Part shown: in pieces, positions 35,008-46,652 of the stretch | Position numbering within the stretch: position 1 is the first letter of the stretch | Layout of the letters: each line of letters opens with the position of its first letter | NCBI GenBank assembly: GCA_903824045.1 | Contig: CAIJVD010000006.1 | Coordinates: forward strand, 62,001-126,000 | DNA from: an uncultured Chlorobiaceae bacterium | GTDB taxonomy: Bacteria > Bacteroidota > Chlorobiia > Chlorobiales > Chlorobiaceae | Reading direction: 5' to 3' | DNA length: 64,000 nt | Translations under genes and position numbers: made by a program | Notes under the pieces: model-generated | The model's input: the letters and a program-made list of their open reading frames with translations, nothing else | What the model was told of the DNA's origin: nothing | Database searches by the model: none

Positions 35008-35991
35008 TCAATCGTCCCCGCTCTCGCTGCTGTTTCGATGACATTTTATGCAGTTCTGGTAGTTCGAAATTCCCTCTTTGCTATGCTCGCGTGCGATTGT
35101 TGAGGGAGAGTGCTCATGGCATCCGTAGCAGCTGTACTTTTTATAATTGCCCGGCTCGGTATGGCAAGTCGTACAGCTTGCCCGGTGCTCACCATCAAGT
35201 CTGAAATACCTGTTGTGATTGAATGTGGCAGGTTCCCATCTCTTTGTACTGTGGCAACTTCCGCAACTTGAGCCCGAGAGTCGGTGTATCTCGTCTCCTG
35301 GCAGATCCCGCTTGTGGCAGCTGATGCACTTTCCCGCAGCTCCCAAAGAGAGTTTGCTGTGGTTGAAGCTGGCCGGTTTCCATCGTTTGGTGGTGTGGCA
35401 TGTTCCGCAGCTGGCAAAGGATTTCCCGTGGAGCTCATCCTGCGGTTCGTCCCCCTTGTGGCAGCCAATGCATCCATTGGCCGCTTTGCCTGTCAGGCTT
35501 TCGTGGTTAAACGTTGCCGGCTTCCATCGTTTGGTCGTATGGCATGCCGAACAGTTTTCTCGTGAAGAGCGGTGCAGCGCGTCTTGAGGCTGTCGCTCCC
35601 TGTGGCAGGTGATGCAGCTCCTCTTCATCGAGGCTGAGAGCTGCTCATGCACAAAAGGTTTATAGGATTGAGCCGGGCGATCTCCTTTGTGATCGGAGTG
35701 ACACGCTATGCACGAGCCCTCCTCAACTCCTCTGTGAAAGAGAAGTTTTTCGGTTTTTTTCGGAAACAGAGTGCCATCGACACGTTTAATGCCGATCTCA
35801 TTCAGCTTGTGGCAGCTTATGCATTGCGCGGCCGTTGAACCTTTAAATGGATTGTGGCAGCTGAGACACTCGTTTTTATGTTTCTGATGGCCACTGACAA
35901 GGGGTCCCGGGCTGAGGAGCTGTTCGGGAAATGCCACGGCCATGGCTACAAGAATGAACGATGATGCGAAAAAAATAAAGAGCGGTTTCAC
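35008..35991 (-). CDS. Dodecahaem c-type cytochrome
   Basis: 327 aa. The signal peptide (MKPLFIFFASSFILVAMAVA) is followed by twelve CxxCH haem-binding motifs: CLSCH, CISCH, CIACH, CITCH, CSACH, CIGCH, CGTCH, CISCH, CGSCH, CTTCH, CYGCH and CIKCH. Hemes 5-9 lie in a ~46-residue repeat with CHTTKRWKPATFNH followed by CxxCHK and DEPQDELHG. This predicts a periplasmic or surface electron wire. It is the second gene after a small membrane cytochrome b (4 bp gap), which could exchange electrons with the quinone pool. Electron donor and acceptor are unknown. Confidence 0.93.
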   Translation of the reverse strand: MKPLFIFFASSFILVAMAVAFPEQLLSPGPLVSGHQKHKNECLSCHNPFKGSTAAQCISCHKLNEIGIKRVDGTLFPKKTEKLLFHRGVEEGSCIACHSDHKGDRPAQSYKPFVHEQLSASMKRSCITCHRERQPQDALHRSSRENCSACHTTKRWKPATFNHESLTGKAANGCIGCHKGDEPQDELHGKSFASCGTCHTTKRWKPASFNHSKLSLGAAGKCISCHKRDLPGDEIHRLSGSSCGSCHSTKRWEPATFNHNRYFRLDGEHRASCTTCHTEPGNYKKYSCYGCHEHSPSTIAREHSKEGISNYQNCIKCHRNSSESGDD

Positions 35992-35995
35992 GTGA

Positions 35996-36574
35996 TTATC
36001 TCCAGTTCCAGAAAAAAAATATTGTAAAGATATGGATCAGGGTAAGAGAGAGCATCACCGCCACCATGGGCATGTGCAGCCCACGCCACTGTTCCAGGGC
36101 CTTGACGGTCACGGCATCCCAATAGTTACGATCCGGGATATCGCCATTGACCTCTCCAACAACTCCAGGCTGCTCAGTTTTACTGTTCACCTCTTCCTGT
36201 ACCTTTTTCAGCAGGTAGTGCCCGACATGACCGCTCGCCGTCACAATCATCATCAAGGCGGTCGCAGCCCACGGCAGGATGGCATTGAAATGAATGCCCG
36301 AATGGACAAGAATCATAAGGGTGCCGATCCAGCCGGCATTGCAGTGCAACTTGAGGAACTGTTTGAGCGGTTTGGTGGCTATCAGCTTTTTCTTTCTGGC
36401 AGAATAGCCGAACGAGAGAAGGATAAAGAGTGTGCCTGCAATGCCAAGATATCTGCCGACCCATACCAGACTGGCTGCATGCAGGCTGAAGTCAAGGGCG
36501 AAGGTTGCCAGAATCAGCAAGATGTAAGAGATGGAGAGAGGCAGCGCACGCTGTATCAGTACGGAGTTCCACAT
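35996..36574 (-). CDS. Membrane cytochrome b-like protein, partner of the 12-haem cytochrome
   Basis: 192 aa with five predicted TM segments. Candidate haem-ligand histidines occur in pairs on helices: LKLHCNAGWIG, LVHSGIHFN, ASGHVGHYLL, GLHMPMV and LIHIFTIFFFW. The layout is that of cytochrome b561/DUF4405-type di-haem proteins that couple quinol oxidation or quinone reduction to periplasmic cytochromes. It lies 4 bp upstream of the 12-haem gene on the same strand, so the two almost certainly form one transcript and one electron pathway. Confidence 0.75.
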   Translation of the reverse strand: MWNSVLIQRALPLSISYILLILATFALDFSLHAASLVWVGRYLGIAGTLFILLSFGYSARKKKLIATKPLKQFLKLHCNAGWIGTLMILVHSGIHFNAILPWAATALMMIVTASGHVGHYLLKKVQEEVNSKTEQPGVVGEVNGDIPDRNYWDAVTVKALEQWRGLHMPMVAVMLSLTLIHIFTIFFFWNWR

Positions 36575-36661
36575 TGTTCAGTAGACTTGAGTCATTGCTT
36601 TTTACTGAACAAAGATATTCCCGGCACCTTAAAACGGTCTGAAAAGAGGCTTAAGATTGTA

Positions 36662-36697
36662 TAAAAAATGGCCGGGGAGCTTTGTTGCCGGCCATTT
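36662..36697 (-). terminator. Terminator of the two-component operon
   Basis: On the minus strand ATGGCCGG-caacaaagctcc-CCGGCCAT followed by TTTTTAT. Confidence 0.8.
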
Positions 36698-36722
36698 CAT
36701 GGTAATCGATGAGGCTTGCAGG

Positions 36723-38246
36723 TCAGGCAGAGGGAATAGTGAGCCTGACGGTCGTTCCCTTGCCTTTTCCGCTTTTCAGGGAAATCTTGATGTTCTGAAG
36801 ATCGGTCAGCTTTTTTACAATCGAGAGACCGAGCCCACTGCCCCCTGTGCCGGAATTTCTTGATTCGTCAACCCGGTAAAAGCGCTCGAAGATTGAATTG
36901 ATTTTCTCTTCAGGGATGCCGATACCCTGGTCGACAATGGTACACTCTACGCTGTTTTCCACCTGTTCAGTCGTGATCGAAATGGCCGATTCCGGGGGGG
37001 AGTACTTGATTGCGTTGGAGATGATATTGTCGAAAATTATGTCGAGCATTGCCGGGTCAGCTCGTACGCTCAGCTCCTCCGGCAGAGTTGTCGTGATTGC
37101 AATCTCTTTTTCCTTAGCCTCGGGCCGCTTCCGTGCGATGACCTCTTCAAGATGCGTAAAGAGGACGACGCGGTCCGTTTTCGGCCTTAAGCCGTGCCTG
37201 TCGTATCGGGCGAGCATGAGGAGCTGGTCGATCAGGCTTGCCATACGGTTCAGCTCCTGAAGGCAGAAGAGGATTCTTGATTCATAATGCTCACGCTCCC
37301 TCGGTTTGCGCACAAGAACCTCCAGGGTACCTTTGACGGTGGCAAGCGGTGTTTTCAGTTCATGTGAAGCGTCAGCCGTAAACTGTTTTTCGCGCTGAAA
37401 GGCATCCTGCATACGGTCGAGCATCGCATTGATCGTTGTCGAGAGTCTGTAGAGTTCATCATGATGATAGGGCAGGGCGAATCGCTGGTGGAGATTCACC
37501 TGTGTCATTTTTTCGGCAGTCGAAATGATCTTTTCCACCGGACGTATGCTTTTTACGGCAATCAGGCGTGTGAGTATGAAGAGTGTAAGAATGATGAGCG
37601 GAAAAGATAAAAGGAAAACCAGACGCAGGTCATGCAGCACAATAATGGCGTTTTTCGTCGGGACGGCAACAATGAGGAACCCTTCGGTGATGCCCTTGCT
37701 GTTCTTTAGCGGCACCTGTATCTGGCGGATCGCTACCTCGCCGAAGCTGCTGTTGAAGTAGGTCGCTTCGGGTCTTGATGGATCGAAGGCCAGGACACAC
37801 CAGGAGAGGCTAGAAGACTTCTTGACCACCTCACCCGAGCGGTTGACTATCTCAATGAACTCGGTATCGACGTTCATGTTGTTTGCGGTCGGCACATTAT
37901 CTGCGTCATTGTCACTTTTCCCGCCGGGAACATTGTCCCCGTCACTGTCCGGCGCCCTTCTGACGGCAGAGTTTTCAATATCCTTGAAGGAGTCAAAGCC
38001 CTTGAAATCATTCGGATTGACGTTGGCTTCAGTGAGAATTTCTGATACTTCCTTCTTTATCTCCTCATCGAACTGCCGGTAGACGACACTGCCCACCATA
38101 AAATAGATAATGGTAAAGACAGCGGCTATAAGAAAACTCGTAGCTACAGTGTAGTAGATTGCTATGCGGTTTCGCAGGCTGAATGCGGGCAAATTTTTCC
38201 ACCACTCGGTGAGGGTGTGGATCGATAGTGTCGTTTTTTTCTCCAT
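36723..38246 (-). CDS. Sensor histidine kinase with Asp-rich periplasmic motif
   Basis: 507 aa. TM1 (about 27-50), a ~155-residue periplasmic loop, TM2 (208-230), HAMP, HisKA with His295 (SHELKTPLATVKG) and a HATPase domain (DNIISNAIKYSPPE, DQGIGIPEEK, GTGGSGLGLSIVKK). The loop holds an unusual Asp/Asn repeat at 100-123 (APDSDGDNVPGGKSDNDADN) resembling thrombospondin type 3 calcium-binding repeats. It pairs with the response regulator 9 bp upstream. The signal is unknown; divalent cations are a reasonable guess. Confidence 0.93.
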   Translation of the reverse strand: MEKKTTLSIHTLTEWWKNLPAFSLRNRIAIYYTVATSFLIAAVFTIIYFMVGSVVYRQFDEEIKKEVSEILTEANVNPNDFKGFDSFKDIENSAVRRAPDSDGDNVPGGKSDNDADNVPTANNMNVDTEFIEIVNRSGEVVKKSSSLSWCVLAFDPSRPEATYFNSSFGEVAIRQIQVPLKNSKGITEGFLIVAVPTKNAIIVLHDLRLVFLLSFPLIILTLFILTRLIAVKSIRPVEKIISTAEKMTQVNLHQRFALPYHHDELYRLSTTINAMLDRMQDAFQREKQFTADASHELKTPLATVKGTLEVLVRKPREREHYESRILFCLQELNRMASLIDQLLMLARYDRHGLRPKTDRVVLFTHLEEVIARKRPEAKEKEIAITTTLPEELSVRADPAMLDIIFDNIISNAIKYSPPESAISITTEQVENSVECTIVDQGIGIPEEKINSIFERFYRVDESRNSGTGGSGLGLSIVKKLTDLQNIKISLKSGKGKGTTVRLTIPSA

Positions 38247-38255
38247 GAATCTTTC

Positions 38256-38924
38256 TCAGCTCTCCCGAACGATATATCCGATGCCCCGGATAGTTTGAAT
38301 AAGGTTCTTGCAGCCCACGCCTTCAAGTTTTCGGCGCAGAAAGGTTATGTAGACGTCGATAACGGAGGTGTCGGAATCGAAATGGATGTCCCAGACATGC
38401 TCGATGATGCGGCTCCTGGTGCAGACTCTCTCCTTGTTGCGGATAAGAAACTCCAGCAGCGCAAATTCTTTCGGAGTCAGTGTCATCTCGGTTTCGTTGC
38501 AGAATATCTGGTGCGTTACAGGATTGATGTTTACCGGCCCTGCGCTAATCGACTCTTCGACGCGATCTTTGTGGCGGAGCTGCACCCGGATGCGGGCAAG
38601 AAGTTCTTCGAATTCGAAAGGCTTCTTGATGTAGTCGTTGGCGCCGGCATCGAGGCCGAAGACAACATCTTCAAGAGTGTCTTTTGCAGTCAGAAAGAGA
38701 ATCGGCACCGTGCTGCCCGATTTGCGGACCTGCCGGCAGACCTCTATGCCGCTGATGCCGGGAATCATCCAGTCTATAATGAGCAGGTCATAGTCGTTGG
38801 TCATTGCCATATCAAGACCGCTTTTGCCTTCAACGGCAATGTCGACGGCGAAGTACTCTTCCTCCAGGCCGTCCTTGAGGAAGCCAGCAATGCCACGCTC
38901 GTCTTCAATAATAAGAAGTCTCAT
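38256..38924 (-). CDS. OmpR/PhoB-family response regulator
   Basis: 222 aa. The receiver domain has phospho-acceptor Asp51 (DLLIIDWMIPG), the acidic pair near residues 7-8 and Lys in IKKPFEFEEL. A winged-helix DNA-binding domain (LTPKEFALLEFLIRNKERV... IRGIGYIVRE) follows. It is encoded just upstream of its histidine kinase, in one operon. The 254-bp region upstream (38925-39178) shows no gene and should contain the divergent promoters. Confidence 0.95.
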   Translation of the reverse strand: MRLLIIEDERGIAGFLKDGLEEEYFAVDIAVEGKSGLDMAMTNDYDLLIIDWMIPGISGIEVCRQVRKSGSTVPILFLTAKDTLEDVVFGLDAGANDYIKKPFEFEELLARIRVQLRHKDRVEESISAGPVNINPVTHQIFCNETEMTLTPKEFALLEFLIRNKERVCTRSRIIEHVWDIHFDSDTSVIDVYITFLRRKLEGVGCKNLIQTIRGIGYIVRES

Positions 38925-39178
38925 AGGGTTTGTTCTTTTTATCTAAAGGTAACGATCTGATTCTTTTTTATTCTTAACCTGTAAAAGGTAGTATACCTAT
39001 CCTTAAAGAAGCCTGAGCCGAAACTTAAAATTCCCTTAAAATCGCAACAGATGATTGTCTGCCTCGAAGCGCAGAACGAACAGTATTGCAGGCGGGTTGT
39101 AGTAATCGGTTGTAAATCGCGCGTCTAAAGCGCATCACGGGTGCGGGTTGCGCCGCTCACTCTCTTATTTGGTGGCAT

Positions 39179-40057
39179 ATGATTGATTATGATGCACTAA
39201 GGATTCGTGAAGGGGAACAGGTGGATCTCAGTAAGCGATCGACGCTCCTGGAGCCGCTCTACACTTCACGCAAGGAGTACCGAGAGATGCTCGGCGACTA
39301 TGTTGACCGGTTGAGCAAGCTGCAGCACATTCACCATGCCGATAACCGGTTCGCCGTGATGCTGATTTTTCAGGGAATGGACGCTTCGGGCAAGGACAGC
39401 ATCATAAAGCATGTGATGACGGGCATCAATCCGCAGGGATGCCAGGTCTACAGTTTCGGGCCGCCATCTCCGGAAGAGCTTCAGCATGATTTTCTCTGGA
39501 GAACCATTCTTCGCCTTCCTGAGCGGGGGCGGATCGGAATTTTTAACCGATCCTATTACGAGGAGGTACTCGTTGTGCGGGTTCACCCCGAGATGCTTTT
39601 GCGACAGGGGATTGATGAGGGGCATAGCCCCGAGGGCAAGCTCTGGCTGAAGCGTTACCGCTCAATCAATGATATGGAGCGACATCTTCATCAGAATGGC
39701 ACCAGAATGCTCAAGTTCTTTCTCCATCTCTCCCGGGATGTTCAGCGGAAGCGGTTTCTTGACCGGATTGATGAGGCTGAAAAGAACTGGAAATTCAGCA
39801 TTGCCGACGTTGAGGAACGCAAGTACTGGCGGGAGTATATGGCTGCCTACGAGGCCTGTCTCAGCGCTACAAGCACCGCTCATGCGCCATGGTATGTGGT
39901 GCCGGCCGATGACAAGGCAAATGCCCGGCTGATGGTTTCGCATATTATTCTTGAGCTTTTCACAGCTATGGACCTCTCTTATCCGGTATCCAGCGCCCAT
40001 AGGCAGACGGAGCTTTTCGATATCCGCAAGCGACTGATGGAGGAGAGTGAGGGTTAA
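39179..40057 (+). CDS. ppk2: Polyphosphate kinase 2 (PPK2 family)
   Basis: 292 aa. P-loop kinase with Walker A GMDASGKD (66-73), [15 protein letters not shown] and the Walker B region [20 protein letters not shown] (118 onwards). It transfers phosphate between polyphosphate and nucleotides; the single-domain class I-type enzymes phosphorylate NDPs or NMPs. Full length. It stands alone upstream of the flippase-like gene (57 bp). Confidence 0.92.
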   Translation: MIDYDALRIREGEQVDLSKRSTLLEPLYTSRKEYREMLGDYVDRLSKLQHIHHADNRFAVMLIFQGMDASGKDSIIKHVMTGINPQGCQVYSFGPPSPEELQHDFLWRTILRLPERGRIGIFNRSYYEEVLVVRVHPEMLLRQGIDEGHSPEGKLWLKRYRSINDMERHLHQNGTRMLKFFLHLSRDVQRKRFLDRIDEAEKNWKFSIADVEERKYWREYMAAYEACLSATSTAHAPWYVVPADDKANARLMVSHIILELFTAMDLSYPVSSAHRQTELFDIRKRLMEESEG

Positions 40058-40114
40058 GCTTGATGGAAACCATCAGGCCAGCTCTCTTCTCCTTTTTACA
40101 TAAGGGTCGGTAGT

Positions 40115-41077
40115 ATGAATAGTAATTTTTGGAGGGCGATTTTTGCTGGCCTGCTGCTTCTTTCGGGAGTTATTCTTGCCGTAACGCATTTTGGAGAGTT
40201 GCGCCATTTTCTGATGCTTCTGGGCAATCTTGATATCTCCTGGATTGTCGCCGCACTTCTTTTTCAGCTTGGCACCTACCTCTCTCTTGCACTGGTATGG
40301 CGCATGGCGCTCAATGTTTATGGCTTGAGTTATCCCCTGAGAATGCTTGTGCCGCTTGCCGTGGCAAAGCTCTTTGCCGATCAGGCCATCCCTTCCGGCG
40401 GGATAAGCGGAATCGCCTTTATCGTCAACGCCTTCCGCCAGAGAGCGATTCCCGGCCATGTCGGGATGGGCGTCATGCTGGTCAGCATTATCTCCTTTTA
40501 CGGAGCCTATGTCGTCGTTGCCGCAACAGCCATCCTTGTCTTATGGATCCTGCATGGTATCCATCAGTGGATCATCATTGTTACAGCACTGTTTTTCATG
40601 TTTGCGCTCGCTGTTCCCGGCGCTATTCTTCTTTTGAAGCAATGGGGCAGAAAGGATCCGCCTGCCTGGCTGGCAAAGATTCCCGTCCTTTCGGGTATCC
40701 TCGGTTTTTATGCCGAGGCAGCTGATAGCACGCTCCGAAACCCCGCGCTTCTTTTCTGGGCGACATGCCTTGAAGCTGTAATTTTTCTGCTTGATACGGC
40801 AACACTCTGGGCAATGCTTCATGCGCTCGGGGTAGATGCCTCACTCTTTGTTGCATTTCCCTGCTTTGTGCTGGCCTCGATTGTGGCACTGTTGAGCCTT
40901 ATTCCGCTTGGCCTCGGCACCTTCGAAGCTACCTGCACCGGCATGCTCGTCATGCTTGGCGTAAGGCTCGAGACCGCATTTGCCGCAACCCTGCTTCTTC
41001 GCGGATTCACGCTCTGGCTCCCCATGCTTCCGGGGCTATGGCTTACAAGGCATGCATTTCAGGAGAGTGCAGAGTGA
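40115..41077 (+). CDS. Flippase-like integral membrane protein (YbhN/UPF0104, LPG synthase TM family)
   Basis: 320 aa, about eight TM helices. The family's conserved features are visible: LALVWRMALNVYGL, AKLFADQAIPSGGISG and SLIPLGLGTFEATCTGML. Related domains flip lysyl-phosphatidylglycerol or other lipids. No catalytic synthase domain is attached, so it is probably a transporter or flippase of unknown substrate. Confidence 0.85.
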   Translation: MNSNFWRAIFAGLLLLSGVILAVTHFGELRHFLMLLGNLDISWIVAALLFQLGTYLSLALVWRMALNVYGLSYPLRMLVPLAVAKLFADQAIPSGGISGIAFIVNAFRQRAIPGHVGMGVMLVSIISFYGAYVVVAATAILVLWILHGIHQWIIIVTALFFMFALAVPGAILLLKQWGRKDPPAWLAKIPVLSGILGFYAEAADSTLRNPALLFWATCLEAVIFLLDTATLWAMLHALGVDASLFVAFPCFVLASIVALLSLIPLGLGTFEATCTGMLVMLGVRLETAFAATLLLRGFTLWLPMLPGLWLTRHAFQESAE

Positions 41078-41111
41078 ATGGCTTGAGAGATCGTTACGGT
41101 GGGGGAAGGGT

Positions 41112-41867
41112 TCAGAGCCTGACAGGGATTCCTCTTTCGCGGAGGTACTCCTTGGCTTCGCGGATTGAGTGCTGGCGGAAGTGGAAAATTGATGCGGCCA
41201 GTGCTGCATCAGCCTTGCCGAGCGTGAATCCTTCGTAGAGGTGTTTGAGATTTCCTGCGCCTCCGGAGGCTATGACGGGAATGTGCACCGAACTCGATAC
41301 CTGGCAGAGGATCTCGTTGTCGTAGCCCTCCTTGGTGCCGTCGCGGTCCATGCTTGTCAGAAGAATCTCTCCTGCGCCAAGTGCCTGTACCTTCTCTGCC
41401 CACTCAAGAGCCTCGTATGGAGTAGGGTTTTTGCCCGAATGGGTGTGAACAATGTACTCTGAACCGATTTTTTTGATGTCGATAGCGACGACTACGGCCT
41501 GAGAGCCGTACTTTTCGGCGATCCGGCTGATGAGATAGGGGTCGTTGACCGCGGCGGTATTGACCGATACCTTGTCGGCACCATGCAGAAACACCTCTTT
41601 GGCCCGTTCGACCGAGCTGATTCCGCCGCCAACAGTCAGGGGTATGAAAATTTCACCGGAAACTTTGAGAACCTCTTCAAGCGTTGTCTTCCTGGACTCG
41701 AGCGAAGCCGATATATCGAGAAAGACAAGCTCGTCTGCCAGTTCGCTGTTGTAAAACCGTGCCTGCTCAAGGATGGAGCCAGCATCCCTCAAACCCTCGA
41801 AATTGATTCCCTTGACTACTCTGCCGTCACGAACGTCGAGACAGGGGATGATTCTCTTAGCTAACAT
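41112..41867 (-). CDS. hisF: Imidazole glycerol phosphate synthase subunit HisF
   Basis: 251 aa from ATG 41867. A TIM barrel starting [20 protein letters not shown] with the catalytic Asp11 in CLDV, DISAS, the second catalytic Asp in [13 protein letters not shown], and phosphate loops GGGISS and ASGGAG. It makes imidazole glycerol phosphate and AICAR with ammonia from HisH. The ORF-track start adds 18 non-family residues. hisC lies elsewhere in the window, so histidine genes are dispersed. Confidence 0.95.
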   Translation of the reverse strand: MLAKRIIPCLDVRDGRVVKGINFEGLRDAGSILEQARFYNSELADELVFLDISASLESRKTTLEEVLKVSGEIFIPLTVGGGISSVERAKEVFLHGADKVSVNTAAVNDPYLISRIAEKYGSQAVVVAIDIKKIGSEYIVHTHSGKNPTPYEALEWAEKVQALGAGEILLTSMDRDGTKEGYDNEILCQVSSSVHIPVIASGGAGNLKHLYEGFTLGKADAALAASIFHFRQHSIREAKEYLRERGIPVRL

Positions 41868-42089
41868 GGTGTTGATCCGGAGTGTTGTTGAACCTGAAGC
41901 AGTCGGGAACCCCTGAAACATCTTTTATGTTCTTGTCTTGCCGATGGATGCCAATCGGGTCTATGGGGGGTTCATAATGCTGATTTCACTGCTGTGTCCA
42001 TAAGAAATCAATAAAGTTTGAACTCTACAACAATTTTTAATCATTATATTTGCAGGCATCCACTCCGGAAGATAAAAAAAGAGAGAATA

Positions 42090-42440
42090 ATGAAATTTCC
42101 AGTTTGCGATTTTGCTCCTTCAGAGGAAGGCTTTTACTCCCAGTGCGCTTCATGTCCGATTGACTCCCACTCTTCGGGTTGTGCTCTTGAGAAGCTTGAT
42201 AACGGAAACTACCGGTTCACTGGCAGGACACCTCACGGTGGCGTCGAAGCCCTCTTTTATTTCAAGGATAACGAGGGAAACCATGTGCTGAAATGTGACG
42301 CAGTCCACGTTGAAATACATGAGCTGGATGAATCGGGCACTCTGGTCTCGGTTCTTTACGGCATGGTCGATCCCGAAGGAATGATCTATCTGAAGAAGTC
42401 TGGCCCTGAACGGGCACACAGTCGGGAAAATATACAGTAA
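42090..42440 (+). CDS. Small Cys-rich hypothetical protein, upstream of FNR
   Basis: 116 aa from ATG 42090. Four cysteines near the N-terminus (PVCDF, SQCASCPIDSHSSGC) could bind zinc or an iron-sulfur cluster. The rest is a beta-rich acidic domain (EALFYFKDNEGNHVLKCDAV). I do not recognise the family. It ends 18 bp before the FNR gene and is probably co-transcribed, so a redox role is possible. The ORF-track start 72 bp upstream is not favoured because GAGAG precedes ATG 42090. Confidence 0.75.
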   Translation: MKFPVCDFAPSEEGFYSQCASCPIDSHSSGCALEKLDNGNYRFTGRTPHGGVEALFYFKDNEGNHVLKCDAVHVEIHELDESGTLVSVLYGMVDPEGMIYLKKSGPERAHSRENIQ

Positions 42441-42455
42441 TCCGGTATCCCCTGA

Positions 42456-44415
<1,960 letters not shown>

Positions 44416-44427
44416 TTTTCATTCCCT

Positions 44428-45303
44428 ATGCCTTCCGATAGTGTGACCATCGCACTTGTGCAGAGCTCATGCTGCAAAGATCCGGCCGAAAACCTGGCTG
44501 AGGCCTGCCGGAGAATACGTGAGGCTGCCAATGGTGGCGCGCGTATCATCTGCCTCCAGGAGCTTTTCCTTTCGCGCTATTTCTGTCAGGAGGAGAGCTA
44601 TGAACCCTTCCAGCTTGCCGAACCGGTGCCGGGTCCCTCTACAGAGGTGCTTCAGGAGCTTGCCCGTCAGCTTGAGGTCGTCATTGTCGCCTCGCTTTTC
44701 GAGGCAAGGGCAAGGGGGCTCTATCACAACACGGCAGCGGTCATCGATGCAGACGGCAGCTATCTTGGCAACTACCGCAAGATGCATATTCCCGATGATC
44801 CGGGATTTTACGAGAAGTTTTACTTTACGCCCGGGGACCTCGGCTACAAGGTCTTTAAAACCCGCTACGCCACTATCGGCGTGCTTATCTGCTGGGATCA
44901 GTGGTACCCCGAAGCAGCAAGATTGACGGCGCTCAAGGGCGCTGAGATTCTTTTTTATCCGACGGCTATCGGCTGGGCCGCAAGTGAACACTCCGGGGAT
45001 GTCCGGCGTGCGCAGCAGTCGGCATGGAAAACCATGCAGCTCAGCCATGCAATAGCCAACGGTGTATTTGTCGCGGCGGCCAACAGGGTGGGAAGGGAAG
45101 GCGAACTCGAGTTCTGGGGCAACAGCTTTGTCTCCGATCCCTTCGGTCAGGTTGTCAGTGAGGCGGCAGGTCAGGACGAAGCGGTCGTGCTGGCAGAGTG
45201 TGACCTCAGCCGTATCGGCTACTACCGGTCACACTGGCCATTTCTTCGTGACCGCCGGATTGAAACTTATGGTGACCTCCAGAAGCGTTATAATGAAGCG
45301 TAG
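44428..45303 (+). CDS. aguB: N-carbamoylputrescine amidase
   Basis: 291 aa nitrilase-superfamily enzyme with catalytic triad Glu45 (LQELFLSRYF), Lys118 (YRKMHIPDDPGFYEKFYFTPGD) and Cys155 (LICWDQWYPEAAR). The motif around Lys and Cys is diagnostic of the AguB branch. It converts N-carbamoylputrescine to putrescine, CO2 and ammonia, the last step after agmatine deiminase (aguA, 46653). Same direction as menA, 12 bp away. Confidence 0.93.
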   Translation: MPSDSVTIALVQSSCCKDPAENLAEACRRIREAANGGARIICLQELFLSRYFCQEESYEPFQLAEPVPGPSTEVLQELARQLEVVIVASLFEARARGLYHNTAAVIDADGSYLGNYRKMHIPDDPGFYEKFYFTPGDLGYKVFKTRYATIGVLICWDQWYPEAARLTALKGAEILFYPTAIGWAASEHSGDVRRAQQSAWKTMQLSHAIANGVFVAAANRVGREGELEFWGNSFVSDPFGQVVSEAAGQDEAVVLAECDLSRIGYYRSHWPFLRDRRIETYGDLQKRYNEA

Positions 45304-45377
45304 GGTAATAGCAGGCTGAAGGGTGAGCCTTTCAGCCGCTTTGAACGTGATGATTCCCATAACTGAGACAGAGAGCA

Positions 45378-46640
45378 ATGAACATATTCGGTGCCGTTAT
45401 CCTTTTTACCCTGCTGAGTACCTTTATGGTGAAGGTAGTTTCGGAACTGATGAATCTCAAGGCGGCCCGGGCCCCTCTTCCCGAAGAGTTTGAGGGGGTG
45501 TTTGACCAGGATGCCTACCAGAAATCGCGTGGCTATCTGGGTGCTACCACCCGCCTTTCGCTGTTCAGCTCTGGCTTTGATCTTCTGCTGCTCTTCACCT
45601 TCTGGTTCTCTCGAGGATTCAACCTGCTCGACCAGTTCCTGAGGGGTTTCGCCCTTAGCCCCACGCTTACCGGTGTGCTCTATATTGGCACCCTGCTCCT
45701 TTTCTCCTCGTTTCTCGATCTCCCCTTCAGCATCTACAGGACCTTTGTGATCGAGGAGGATTTCGGTTTCAACAAGATGACTCACAGTGTATTTGCCTCC
45801 GACATTCTCAAGACCCTGCTGCTTTCGATTCTTATCGGCACCCCGCTGCTGGCTGCAACGCTCTGGTTCTTTGAATCCGCTGGCCCGAACGCATGGCTTC
45901 TGGCATGGGGCGGCATCACCGCGCTCTCCCTGCTGCTCCAATATGTCGCCCCGTCCTGGATCATGCCGCTCTTTAACAAGTTTGTGCCGCTTGAGGATGG
46001 AGAGCTGAAGAGCGCCATCCTCTCCTATGCAAAGCGAGTGAGCTTTCCGCTCTCCGGGATCTATGTTATTGACGGCTCACGGCGCTCAGCGAAGGCCAAC
46101 GCTTTCTTTACGGGGTTCGGCAAGCGCAAGCGCATCGCACTGTTCGATACCCTCATCAGCGCCCACTCCGTTCATGAACTTGTATCGGTTCTCGCGCATG
46201 AAATTGGCCACTTCAAGAAAAAGCACATCATCATCAATATTGCGCTCAGCATTTTCAATCTTGGCGCGCTCTTTTTTCTGCTCTCCCTTTTCATGAACAA
46301 CCGCGCGCTCTTCGATGCGTTTTTCATGAAGGAGCTCTCTGTCTACGGCACGTTTATCTTTTTCATGCTGCTCTATACGCCCGTTGAGCTGGTGATCTCG
46401 GTTTTCATGCAGGCGCTCTCCCGAAAACATGAGTACGAGGCGGACGCTTTTGCACTCTCGACCTATGAGCGGGGTGCCGAGCTTGCCCAGGCCCTCAAGA
46501 AGCTCTCCCGAAGCAACCTGTCGAACCTGACCCCGCACCCCTTCTATGTTTTCATGAACTACTCTCATCCGCCGGTCGTGCATCGTATTCTGCGCCTCAG
46601 AGCGTTCGGCGCCGGCCTCTCACCACAATCCCTGAACTGA
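45378..46640 (+). CDS. M48-family Ste24/CAAX-type membrane metalloprotease
   Basis: 420 aa. Several TM helices (about 1-20, 55-75, 95-115, 150-200) precede the zinc site HEIGH (residues ~273-277) and a downstream Glu ligand in HEYEADAFAL. The domain order is that of Ste24 proteases, which degrade or process membrane-linked proteins; prenylated CAAX substrates are unlikely in bacteria. It sits between aguB and aguA in the same direction, with a 74-bp gap before and 12 bp after. Confidence 0.92.
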   Translation: MNIFGAVILFTLLSTFMVKVVSELMNLKAARAPLPEEFEGVFDQDAYQKSRGYLGATTRLSLFSSGFDLLLLFTFWFSRGFNLLDQFLRGFALSPTLTGVLYIGTLLLFSSFLDLPFSIYRTFVIEEDFGFNKMTHSVFASDILKTLLLSILIGTPLLAATLWFFESAGPNAWLLAWGGITALSLLLQYVAPSWIMPLFNKFVPLEDGELKSAILSYAKRVSFPLSGIYVIDGSRRSAKANAFFTGFGKRKRIALFDTLISAHSVHELVSVLAHEIGHFKKKHIIINIALSIFNLGALFFLLSLFMNNRALFDAFFMKELSVYGTFIFFMLLYTPVELVISVFMQALSRKHEYEADAFALSTYERGAELAQALKKLSRSNLSNLTPHPFYVFMNYSHPPVVHRILRLRAFGAGLSPQSLN

Positions 46641-46652
46641 ACTGACCGTCAC

